The translations under genes and the position numbers were made by a program. 34,463 nt of DNA, taken from assembly GCF_021245725.1 (NCBI RefSeq), contig NZ_JAJGSX010000064.1, forward strand, positions 1-34,463, given 5' to 3'. The notes below the pieces were generated by a model that saw nothing but the letters and a program-made list of their open reading frames with translations, did not search any database and was not told where the DNA came from. The stretch is from Pseudonocardia sp. TRM90224. Lineage in GTDB: Bacteria; Actinomycetota; Actinomycetes; Mycobacteriales; Pseudonocardiaceae. Of this stretch, positions 9,201 to 15,603 are shown piece by piece (the stretch's first letter is position 1; every line of letters begins with the position of its first letter).

Positions 9201-10459
9201 AACCCGAGGTCGCCGGTGCGCAGGTGTGGCCGCTGATCACCGTCGAGGGTGGCCGTGAACGTCGCGGCGGTCTCCTCCGGCCGGTTCCAGTAGCCGGCGG
9301 CGACGCTCGGCCCGGACAGCCAGATCTCACCGATCTCGCCGTCGGCGCGGCGGGTGCGGCTCTCCGGATCGACGACAACCGCGGCGCCGCCCTGCACCGG
9401 ACCGCAGCTGACGATCCGGCGGGTGCGTGCGCCGTCCTCGATCTCGACCGTCCGCATCCCGGTGCCGTGCGGGGATCCGCTCACGAACAGGGTGGATTCG
9501 GCGAGGCCGTAGCAGGGCAGGAAGCTGCTCGCGGCGAAGCCGCTGCTCGCGAAGCGTCCGGCGAAGCGGTGCAGCACCTCGGGATCGATCGGCTCCGCGC
9601 CGACGAAGGCGACGTCCCAGCTGCTCAGGTCGAGCCCGGCCGCGTCCTCGTCGGAGATCCGCCGCGCGCAGTGGTCGAAGGCGAAGTTCGGGCCGCCGCT
9701 GACGGTGCCGCGGTGCTCCGACACCGCCCGCAGCCAGGTGAGCGGCTCGCGCAGGAGCGTCGTCGGCGACATGAGCACGACCGGGATGCCGAGGAAGAGC
9801 GGGTGCAGGAGGCCGCCGATCAGCCCCATGTCGTGGTGGGGCGGCAACCAGATCACGCCGCGCGTATCGGGGGCGCAACGGAACGCGTCGCGGATGACCG
9901 CGAGGTTGTGCAGGAGGCTCGTGTGCTTGACGGCCACGCCGCGGGGCCGACCGGTCGAGCCGGAGGTGTATTGCAGGAAGGCGATGTCGTCGGGATGTGG
10001 CAGCTGGTGCTCTGCCGCACCCGGATCGGCGCCGTCGGCGGCGATCCAGTGCAGGCCGGCGAGCGGCGGGTGCGCGGCGGCGGCCGGCCGCAGGTCGTCG
10101 ATCGAACGCAGGGGCGCGGCGATCGCGCTCGCGCCGCTGTCCACCGCGATCGCAGCCAGCTCGCCGATCGCGGACCGGCCGCGCGGAGCGGCCACCGGGA
10201 CCGGGACGCGCCCGGCGAGCATGCAGCCGAAGAACGCGGCCGCGAAGTGCGGCCCCAGCCCCGAGAGCACGAGCACCCGGTCGCCCCGCTCGCCGGTTGC
10301 GGCCAGCGTCGCCGCCATCCCGCTGGCGAGCTGGTGGAGCGCGCCGTACGTCAGGTCGTGCGTGCCGGAGCCGGGTTCGTGCAGGTAGGCGTACCCGGTC
10401 CGGTCCGGTGCGGAGTGCGCCCGGTCGAGCAGGACGCGAGCGAGTGTTCCGTTGTGCAT
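6227..10459 (-). CDS. FAAL-ACP-luciferase-like monooxygenase-AOS fusion
   Basis: A 1410-residue single-chain synthase. Residues 1 to about 555 are a fatty acyl-AMP ligase, with YTSGSTGRPRG near 166, SGGPNFAFDHCARRI and FLPCYGLAESTLF, which are typical of FAALs rather than CoA ligases. Residues about 560-625 are a carrier protein with the phosphopantetheine serine in GLDSIKAVEL (about Ser586). After a Pro-rich linker, residues about 643-985 are a flavin-dependent luciferase-like monooxygenase of the MupA-like natural-product type (SPERHFHRFGG, FATGWNPDDF). Residues about 1000-1410 are a PLP-dependent alpha-oxoamine synthase (LDDAHGLGMIG, Lys1257 in TFSKSLASVGG). Expected chemistry is to activate a fatty acid, load it on the ACP, oxidise it, and release it by decarboxylative condensation with an amino acid as an alpha-aminoketone. 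GGGGGGA lies 5 nt before the ATG. The product is unknown. Confidence 0.92.
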   Translation of the reverse strand: MHNGTLARVLLDRAHSAPDRTGYAYLHEPGSGTHDLTYGALHQLASGMAATLAATGERGDRVLVLSGLGPHFAAAFFGCMLAGRVPVPVAAPRGRSAIGELAAIAVDSGASAIAAPLRSIDDLRPAAAAHPPLAGLHWIAADGADPGAAEHQLPHPDDIAFLQYTSGSTGRPRGVAVKHTSLLHNLAVIRDAFRCAPDTRGVIWLPPHHDMGLIGGLLHPLFLGIPVVLMSPTTLLREPLTWLRAVSEHRGTVSGGPNFAFDHCARRISDEDAAGLDLSSWDVAFVGAEPIDPEVLHRFAGRFASSGFAASSFLPCYGLAESTLFVSGSPHGTGMRTVEIEDGARTRRIVSCGPVQGGAAVVVDPESRTRRADGEIGEIWLSGPSVAAGYWNRPEETAATFTATLDGDQRPHLRTGDLGFVRDGELHVTGRLKELIIVRGRNVVPQDVERSVEAAHPFLRAGGCAAVAVDTADGEQLAVLLEVDERKVPVSLADLEASVRQAVAHDHQLSVHRIVVLRPGQLPRTTSGKLRRLEAKARHVDQHLDQPAPAAADVRSRVAGWAAQRFGLDVSALDPDRPLTALGLDSIKAVELNAYLESEFGYTVSAERLFDGITIAAVVAEIEARQPVAGPRPASPPPARPGAAVEFSLFFFSSDAERAGADKYRLFLDAAGHADRNGFAAVWSPERHFHRFGGLFPNPSVVSAALAATTSRIRIRAGSVVLPLHDPVRTAEEWSVVDNLSAGRVDIAFATGWNPDDFVLAPDRYDNRQQAMLDGVDLVRRLWRGEQVTLPNGQGTETALRIFPAPVQSELPTWITCSGGVERFEQAGRLGANVLTALLFQDADELKAKLDAYRRARAAHGHDPDGGRVTVMLHTFIGTDEARVRSSVEQPFKRYLRDSVDLWRRGSAALDGLSDAEQASVLDFAFERYYRTSALFGTPERASELVAQLAGAGVDEIACLIDFGIADEEVLAGLHHLTTLKDRWAATPEPTPATGNAGTDLGDAVRNRLALLHRNDRGVLQKARDFDLGARLEAAGLMPFYPVLSDSDGATSVHQGRRVVMLGSNNYLGLTADPRVREATAAAALAEGPSVTGSRLMNGSTPAHEDLERKLAHYLGREDALLFTTGYQANLGLLSAFITPGTALVVDEECHASIYDGVSIGGGRLLQFRHNDLADLDRRLADELGALPGMVMVDGVYSMSGDLAPLAELRAICDRHSVPLALDDAHGLGMIGATGRGTEEEFGVIGAADVLTGTFSKSLASVGGWLAGPRNLMDWVRYYGRSMLFSASMPPPAVAAAAAALDVLVAEPERVAKLRELAEYWRRGLRELGFDTGTSRSVIVPVVLRDELLTLRFAQRLLDLGVYTNCVLAPAVAVGRAMLRTTVTAVHEKSHLDAGLEAFATAGRELGVIG

Positions 10460-10657
10460 GGTGATCCCCCCGATCGCCCCCGAGCGTACTCACCGAGTTG
10501 ATCGGTCAGAGCACTGATCGAATATCAGGGGCCAACCTGCGTACTGCCGGAAGGCCATCCGATCGCTGGGCAGGTTCCGGTCGTGCTGTCCGACCAGCAC
10601 GAGAACCACGTCGAGGGTGTAGTACGGTGATCGCTGCAACTAACAACGTTCGAGAGT

Positions 10658-10674
10658 GTCTAACGTCGTTAGAC
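10658..10674. promoter_or_regulatory. 17-bp palindrome between synthase and oxygenase genes
   Basis: GTCTAACG-T-CGTTAGAC is a perfect 8-1-8 inverted repeat in the 266-bp gap between the divergent synthase gene and the 2-oxoglutarate oxygenase gene. A related AACTAACAACGTT lies 15-20 bases to its left. Size and symmetry suit a GntR- or TetR-type operator. No matching regulator gene is adjacent, so the binding protein is unknown. Confidence 0.5.
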
Positions 10675-10725
10675 GCTCGCACGCACATGCGGCGTCACGA
10701 ACTCGAGTGGTGGGAGGGGATCAGC

Positions 10726-11727
10726 ATGGCCCAGGAACGGGAAGCCGCCGTCGTCGACGGCTTCGTGCCGGTGATCGACTTGTCGGCGCGGAGCCGCGCG
10801 CAGGAGCGGGCGGTCGTTGCCGCAGCGATCGGCGAGGCCTGCGCGAGTTCAGGGTTCTTCACGATCGTCGGGCACGGGGTGTCGCCGACGCTGGTCGATC
10901 GCATGTACGCAACGACCAACGCGTTCTTCCGGCTCCCCGATGCGGAGAAGGACCTGGTGGCGAGCGGGCCCGGGGTCTCCGGCTTCCGACGTTCTGGCGG
11001 TACGACAGCTCAGAGCCTCGACCAGAAGACGCCGCCGGACCTGTGCGAGGCCTTCGGCGTCCACGTCACGGGGGAGCTGAGTGCGCAGGAGCGCTCAGAG
11101 CTGGGCGGCTACCAGGCGCCGTGGAAGTCGGCCAACGCCTGGCCGAGCGTGCCGGCCGGATTCGCCGCCACCTGGCACGAGTACATGGTGGTCATGGCAG
11201 AGCTGTCCGCCGACCTCATGCGCCTGTTCGCCCTGGCGCTGGACCTCGACGAGAGCTTCTTCGACGACAGGTTCGACCGCCACGTGTCATCGCTCACCGC
11301 CAACTACTACTTCCCCCAGCTCGAGCCGCCGCTGCCCGGTCAGCTGCGCAGAGGCCCGCACACCGATTTCGGTGCCTTGACCGTTCTCTACCAGGAGGAC
11401 GACCTCAGCGGCTTGCAGGTCCGCCGCGGCGCTGGTGAGTGGTGTGACGTGCCCGCCGTCCCGGGCAGCTTCGTGGTCAACATCGGCGATCTGATGGCCC
11501 GGTGGAGCGGCGGACGCTGGGTGTCGGCCCTGCACCAGGTGGTGAACCCGGCGCGCGGGAACACCTCATCCCGCCTGTCGATCCCGTTCTTCTACCAGCC
11601 CAACCACGACGCTCCCGCCGATACGGTGCGCCCGCTCGCATCCTCGGACCGCGCGCAGCCGCAGAGCACGACCGCAGGACGGTGGATCGCGACGAAGATG
11701 GAGAAGCTCTTCGCTCCGACGTCGTAG
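10726..11727 (+). CDS. 2-oxoglutarate/Fe(II) oxygenase, isopenicillin N synthase-like
   Basis: A 333-residue member of the isopenicillin N synthase-like non-haem iron oxygenases, usually hydroxylases or desaturases using 2-oxoglutarate and O2. The N-terminal domain has VIDLSARS and GFFTIVGHGV. The double-stranded beta-helix core carries the iron ligands His212 and Asp214 (GPHTDFGAL) and His270 (ALHQVVNP), followed by the RLSIPFF arginine-serine pair that binds 2-oxoglutarate. ATG 10726 is chosen because GGGAGGGG lies about 6 nt before it, although the frame is open much further upstream. It is divergent from the FAAL-AOS synthase and probably shares its regulatory region. A role in tailoring that product is inferred from this arrangement only. 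Confidence 0.9.
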   Translation: MAQEREAAVVDGFVPVIDLSARSRAQERAVVAAAIGEACASSGFFTIVGHGVSPTLVDRMYATTNAFFRLPDAEKDLVASGPGVSGFRRSGGTTAQSLDQKTPPDLCEAFGVHVTGELSAQERSELGGYQAPWKSANAWPSVPAGFAATWHEYMVVMAELSADLMRLFALALDLDESFFDDRFDRHVSSLTANYYFPQLEPPLPGQLRRGPHTDFGALTVLYQEDDLSGLQVRRGAGEWCDVPAVPGSFVVNIGDLMARWSGGRWVSALHQVVNPARGNTSSRLSIPFFYQPNHDAPADTVRPLASSDRAQPQSTTAGRWIATKMEKLFAPTS

Positions 11728-11823
11728 CGCAGGATGCAGTGCCGCGAGATCAGGAGTGGAGCCGGATCACCTTCTCCGATGGATCGGATTGCGGCACCCG
11801 GCCATTCGGCCACCACCCGGGCA

Positions 11824-12219
11824 CTATCGGCCGCATTCCCGGACGCGCCGCGCGGCTGCTGCGAGCCCGCGGCGCGGGCCCAGATCCTCGACGGCGGTGA
11901 TCGCGTACGCGCTGCAGCTCGGGGTCGAGGGGCAGCGGGGCGTGAAGCGGGTGAGCCAACGCTGATAGCTCCGGATCAATGCCCGCACGACACCGCCGCC
12001 GGCATCGGGTACGACGGCGGCTGCCAGCAACAGGAGCGACGACAACTGGAGCAACGCGCTGCAGTCGCAGATGCTGCACCCGTCACCGCAGCCGGACCAG
12101 TCACAGTACGACGACTCGACGCCGATCGAGGTGGCTACGTCTGCACCCGTGGTCGCGGCTTCCGTTGCCGATCTCGAGCGATTTGAATCCGACTTCTCGT
12201 CCTGCTCGGAAGATGACAC
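11824..12219 (-). CDS. YidD-like protein with cysteine-rich N-terminal extension
   Basis: The last ~60 residues match the YidD family (membrane protein insertion efficiency factor): ALIRSYQRWLTRF, then PRCPSTPSCSAYAI and a terminal RGLAAAARRVRECGR. Ordinary YidD is a 70-110 residue membrane-associated protein encoded beside rnpA and yidC. Here the protein is 131 residues and is not in that cluster. It carries a hydrophilic N-terminus, a cysteine-rich knot-like stretch (YCDWSGCGDGCSICDC) and then a hydrophobic helix (ALLQLSSLLLLAAAVV). GTG 12219 is chosen because AGGAGAAG sits 7 nt upstream; an in-frame TTG at 12240 is the alternative. The gene is convergent with the oxygenase gene. Its function is probably a specialised paralogue of YidD, which is inference. 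Confidence 0.65.
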   Translation of the reverse strand: MSSSEQDEKSDSNRSRSATEAATTGADVATSIGVESSYCDWSGCGDGCSICDCSALLQLSSLLLLAAAVVPDAGGGVVRALIRSYQRWLTRFTPRCPSTPSCSAYAITAVEDLGPRRGLAAAARRVRECGR

Positions 12220-12344
12220 GTAGATTCTTCTCCTGTTCAAGCGGCTGCGAGCACCGCCGAAAGCGGAATCCGAAGAGGCGCCGCGCGACCATCAGACGTC
12301 TCGTCGCCGTACGAGGACGGACCGCGATCGCCAACTCGACGAGC

Positions 12345-12560
12345 GCCACGCCGAACGCGCGTAGGCCATCGATCCCCACGCGTTGAAGGGGATGTGCTGG
12401 GCCGCCCAGATCCCGATGCGAGGGGTCGAGATCCCTTCGGCGAGGAATCAGATGCGTTCGCCGTTGGGTGGAGCGGGGCGGTCGTCATGGGACCTCCGGA
12501 CGACGTCGTCGACTGCAGACGTGTCGCCTGCCGTCACTGCCGCGAAGGATCCGGACCGCG
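12345..12560 (-). pseudogene. Degenerate coding trace, family not recognised
   Basis: On the minus strand one frame between about 12560 and 12345 reads like protein, including RIGIWAAQHIPFNAWGSMAY, but it is interrupted by TGA at 12448-12450 and has no plausible start or end. A second frame just downstream (GIDGLRAFGVALVELAIAV) also has high G/C at third positions, which suggests a frameshift. I read this as the remnant of a decayed gene and cannot name the family. Nothing else gene-like is visible between 12220 and 12816. Confidence 0.25.
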
Positions 12561-12816
12561 GATTTCAACACGCTTGCACGGCTGTTACCCGCGGTGCTGC
12601 CGGCCTTCGACGTCGGGTGCCATCACGGCCGAACCGCTGGCACGGTGATTGCTCCCAGGCCGTGCGGCATCGCACGGGCGGCGCGATCGGGCCCCATCGG
12701 AAAGGTCGGTCCACAGTGGTGTCGCACCCGGTGGCGGGTGATGGTCGCGATCATGACCATCGGCTTCCCGCCCTGGCCACCGCCGCGCGCCGGCGACGTG
12801 CATCATGACGCCGGGT

Positions 12817-13296
12817 TCACTGCTTGCGAGGGGGCCGCTGAGGGGGCGGGAGGAGAGGGCCGCGGTCCTTCACCGTCCCGAACGCGAACTTCGACCGGAT
12901 GGAAGCGATGTTCCCGATCGCCCGGAGCTCGTCGACGACGAACCGTTCGAAGTCGTCGAGATCCCTGACCAGGACCGTGATCAGGTAGTCGCCGTCGCCG
13001 GCGATCATGTGCGCCGCAACGATCGACGGGTTCGCCCGCAGCGCCTGCTCGAACGTTTCGACCTGCGGGGTCGAGTGATCGGCTATCGCGATCTCGATGA
13101 CCGCGAGCACCCCGAGCCCGAGCGCGGCCGGGCTGACGATCGCCCCGTAGCCGCTGATGACACCGGACTGCTCGAGGTTGCGCACCCGGCGCAGTGTGGG
13201 TGAGGGGGACAGTCCGATGCGGTCGGCGAGGTCCTGGTTCGTGATCCGGCCGTCGGTCTGCAGGACCTCGAGGATGCGGCGATCGATGCTGTCCAC
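12817..13296 (-). CDS. Lrp/AsnC family transcriptional regulator
   Basis: A 159-residue feast/famine regulator. The N-terminal helix-turn-helix is clear (DSIDRRILEVLQTDGRITN then DLADRIGLSPSPTLRRVRNLE). The C-terminal RAM/AsnC ligand-binding domain follows, with the typical GDGDYLITVLVRDLDDFERF. The tail is Pro/Arg-rich. The start is GTG 13296. There is no Shine-Dalgarno; TACAAC lies 6 nt upstream and could be the -10 of a leaderless transcript. A perfect 19-bp palindrome begins 9 bp upstream, which suggests autoregulation and control of the divergent acetyltransferase gene. Members usually sense amino acids; the ligand here is not evident. Confidence 0.92.
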   Translation of the reverse strand: MDSIDRRILEVLQTDGRITNQDLADRIGLSPSPTLRRVRNLEQSGVISGYGAIVSPAALGLGVLAVIEIAIADHSTPQVETFEQALRANPSIVAAHMIAGDGDYLITVLVRDLDDFERFVVDELRAIGNIASIRSKFAFGTVKDRGPLLPPPQRPPRKQ

Positions 13297-13304
13297 ACGG
13301 CTGT

Positions 13305-13323
13305 TGTAGCAGAATCTGCTACA
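13305..13323. promoter_or_regulatory. 19-bp palindrome, likely Lrp operator
   Basis: TGTAGCAGA-A-TCTGCTACA is a perfect inverted repeat with 9-nt arms, placed just upstream of the Lrp/AsnC start and overlapping its putative -10 region. Position and symmetry suggest the autoregulatory binding site, shared with the divergent acetyltransferase gene. Confidence 0.65.
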
Positions 13324-13419
13324 GATGGTCGTTCAGGACGCAGAACTTGGCATCGGCTGCCGATCGTGCTCGTGCATCCTGCTCTCATGATCGGAGACCT
13401 GACGCATCATCGCGTGACG

Positions 13420-13881
13420 ATGAACGACGTCGCACAGCCGGCTGTGCTTCGTGATGCCACCCCGGACGATGTGGACACGATCGCCCGGTTCATCCGCGAG
13501 CTCGCCGCCGCGGAGGACTTCCCCGGGGCGGTCACGTCGACTGCCTCCGACGTGCACGAGGTGTTGTTCGGCCCGGAGGCGTTCGCGCGGGCAGTGGTCG
13601 TCGAGCTGGACGGCGTGCCGGTCGGGTTCGCGCTCCACCACGCCACGTTCAGCACGATCACCGGGCGGCGAGGGGTGCACCTCGAAGATCTCTACATCGT
13701 GGAGCAGCACCGTGGTCGCGGCTTGGGCGAGCTGGTCATGCGCGAACTCGCCGCCCGGGCTCGTAGACACGGAGGTCGGCTCGACTGGTGGGTCCTGCGC
13801 ACCAACGAAGCAGGACTGCGCTTCTACCGCCGCCTCGGTGCCCGGGAGGCCGAGGAGATCACGGTGTGCCACCTGGGCTGA
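13420..13881 (+). CDS. GNAT family N-acetyltransferase
   Basis: A protein of about 153 residues with the GNAT fold, expected to move an acetyl group from acetyl-CoA to an amine. It opens with AVLRDATPDDVDTIARF, has the strand HLEDLYIVEQHRGRGLG containing the acetyl-CoA pyrophosphate loop (R-x-x-G-x-G type), and ends with NEAGLRFYRRLGAREAEE, the usual motif B. It resembles diamine/spermidine-type acetyltransferases. The start is uncertain: no good ribosome site precedes ATG 13420, GTG 13414 or ATG 13387, and I chose the ATG nearest the first strand. Divergence from the Lrp gene suggests Lrp control and an amino-compound substrate. Confidence 0.85.
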   Translation: MNDVAQPAVLRDATPDDVDTIARFIRELAAAEDFPGAVTSTASDVHEVLFGPEAFARAVVVELDGVPVGFALHHATFSTITGRRGVHLEDLYIVEQHRGRGLGELVMRELAARARRHGGRLDWWVLRTNEAGLRFYRRLGAREAEEITVCHLG

Positions 13882-13989
13882 TCTTGCGGCAGCCGGCGCA
13901 CAACGCGGAGTGCAACTTGACCGCCGTGTCGAGATTCCGCTACAACGGGGGCGTACTGGTAAGACGACTGTTCTTTTTCGGGGGATCTC

Positions 13990-14358
13990 TTGAGAATTCG
14001 TAGTGCGTCCGTCGTAGCTGCCCTGGTGGTGGCGAGCACGGCGGCTTTCGTCCAGCCGACCGCGGCGACCGCGGAGCCATCGCCGCAGGCTTGCAGTGCT
14101 GGCTTCTGTGCGTACCCGGGCGCGAACTTCAGTGGCAACGGGATTCCGGTGTACGGCGACGGGTGTCAGACGTTCGCGTTCACTGGAACGCGGCGGTCGT
14201 ACACCAACGACTCCAACATCGAAGGCTACTTCTATTCGGACTTCAATTGCACCGGTCAGTCCAGACCCGTCACCCACGGCAGCAGCGAGGACGATCTCGG
14301 CTTCGCTGCCGGCAGCTTCGGAAGCGCATGCGTTTCATGCCGGTCGGAGGGCCCGTAG
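13990..14358 (+). CDS. Secreted peptidase inhibitor I36-like protein
   Basis: A 122-residue exported protein. The N-terminus is a classical signal peptide (charged start, hydrophobic core VVAALVVASTAAFV, cleavage expected after TAATA). The mature part contains six cysteines and the pattern ACSAGFCAYPGANFSGNGI, which matches the small gamma-crystallin-like proteins annotated as peptidase inhibitor family I36 (relatives of the Streptomyces metalloproteinase inhibitor). The start is TTG 13990, preceded by GGGGGA. It stands alone between the acetyltransferase gene and the AraC gene. Inhibitor activity is assumed from the family and not visible in the sequence. Confidence 0.75.
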   Translation: MRIRSASVVAALVVASTAAFVQPTAATAEPSPQACSAGFCAYPGANFSGNGIPVYGDGCQTFAFTGTRRSYTNDSNIEGYFYSDFNCTGQSRPVTHGSSEDDLGFAAGSFGSACVSCRSEGP

Positions 14359-14440
14359 GCGCCGATGACCTGATGCCCGGCGGTGCACGATCTGGCGGCA
14401 GCCGGTGCACGCAGTGGCGGTCGACCGGGTGTGGTGCGCC

Positions 14441-14495
14441 TTACAGTCCTTACAGTCCTTACAGTCCTTACTGACGTTGCTGAAGTTGCTGACGT
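14441..14495 (+). repeat. Tandem 9-bp repeats before the AraC gene
   Basis: TTACAGTCC occurs three times head to tail (14441-14467), followed by further 9-base periodic, partly related units (TTACTGACG, TTGCTGAAG, TTGCTGACG). The array lies in the 160-bp gap upstream of the AraC-type regulator start. It could be a binding array or simple slippage. Confidence 0.6.
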
Positions 14496-14518
14496 TTCGG
14501 CGACCCGGGAGGTGGGCG

Positions 14519-15538
14519 GTGGGCTCGAACTGGACGTCGCTTCCCGGGCAGCCGACGCTCGTGGCCGTGGCGGAGACCGTCGACCGCGACGGGTTCGCCA
14601 CGGCGGTCGCGCCGACGTTCGCTGCGGTCCGGGTGCGGCCGCTGACCGACGGGACGTTCCGCAGCTCGATGAGCAGCGCGGTGGCCGGCGACGTGCGGGT
14701 GTCGGTGCTGAGCGGCAGCCCGTGCGTCGTCACCCGCGATGCGCCGCTCATCCAGCGGACGGATCCGGCGCTCCTCACCGTCTCGATGCAGCGGATCGGT
14801 CGTGCTGCGATCGCCCAGGACGGGCGGCGTTGCCTGGCCGGCCCCGGTGACCTCGTCAACTACGTCACCTCGCGGCCGTACGAGGTGACGTTCTGGGAGC
14901 CGTACGAGGCGATACTCGTGTCGGTCCCGCTGGCCGCGCTCGGTTCGCACGCCGACACCCTCGGTGCGCGGACCGCGATCGCCGTCGGCACCGACCGCGG
15001 GCCCCGCGACGTCGTCGGGACACTCTTCGTCGCCCTCGCCTCGAAGATCACCGACTGCACGGCGGGGGACACGAGCAGCAGCAAGGAGTACCTCGCCGAC
15101 GCCGTCGTGTCGCTGGTGCTGGCGGAACTGGTCGACATCGCTCCGCAGGATGCCGGTGACGATCTCGCGGATCGGGTGCTCGCGCACTGCTTGTCGCACC
15201 TGCCCGATCCGACGCTCACCGTCGAGTCGGTCGCACGTGCGCTCGGCGTTTCGGTGCGCTACCTGCACAAGGTCCTCGCCCCGACGGGGATCACGCTCTC
15301 GGCCTGGATCCGCCGGCAACGGCTCGAACGGATCGGTCGCGACCTCGCCGACGAGTCCTTGCGCGGGCGCACGGTGGGCGCCGTCGCCGCCCGTTGGGGG
15401 CTGCCGGACACCGGCCACCTGAGCCGGGCGCTGAAGGCCGAGTTCGGCATGACCGCGAGCGAGATCCGGCGCTCGGGTCGCTGGGAACGCGGCGGGCCCC
15501 GCCCGCTGCCGGACGCGCCCCGGCTCGCCACCGGCTGA
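14519..15538 (+). CDS. AraC family transcriptional regulator
   Basis: A 339-residue regulator. Residues 1 to about 200 form an AraC-binding-like (cupin) domain with SMQRIGRAAIAQDGR and YVTSRPYEVTFWEPYEA. The C-terminal ~110 residues hold two helix-turn-helix units (LTVESVARALGVSVRYLHKVL and the region around AVAARWGLPDTGHLSRALK), with the conserved ending FGMTASEIRRS. GTG 14519 is chosen because GGGAGG lies 6 nt before it; the open frame begins earlier at 14405, but that part encodes the tandem repeat. It probably controls the SDR and acyl-CoA dehydrogenase genes directly downstream on the same strand. Confidence 0.9.
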   Translation: MGSNWTSLPGQPTLVAVAETVDRDGFATAVAPTFAAVRVRPLTDGTFRSSMSSAVAGDVRVSVLSGSPCVVTRDAPLIQRTDPALLTVSMQRIGRAAIAQDGRRCLAGPGDLVNYVTSRPYEVTFWEPYEAILVSVPLAALGSHADTLGARTAIAVGTDRGPRDVVGTLFVALASKITDCTAGDTSSSKEYLADAVVSLVLAELVDIAPQDAGDDLADRVLAHCLSHLPDPTLTVESVARALGVSVRYLHKVLAPTGITLSAWIRRQRLERIGRDLADESLRGRTVGAVAARWGLPDTGHLSRALKAEFGMTASEIRRSGRWERGGPRPLPDAPRLATG

Positions 15539-15603
15539 CCCGCCGTCGTGGGCGGGTCCGTTGTCCTGCACGAACTGTCCACTGTGTGTGGTAGGAGTGT
15601 GCC

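Noticed and set aside
6287..10501. 1404-codon plus-strand frame opposite the synthase gene
   Set aside because: It is the antisense shadow of the FAAL-ACP-monooxygenase-AOS gene. Its translation is Arg/Gly-rich without domains, a usual artefact of high-GC coding DNA.
12101..12379. 92-codon minus-strand frame overlapping the YidD-like gene
   Set aside because: It overlaps a better supported gene. Only its first half has coding-like codon use, so it is treated as part of a decayed region.
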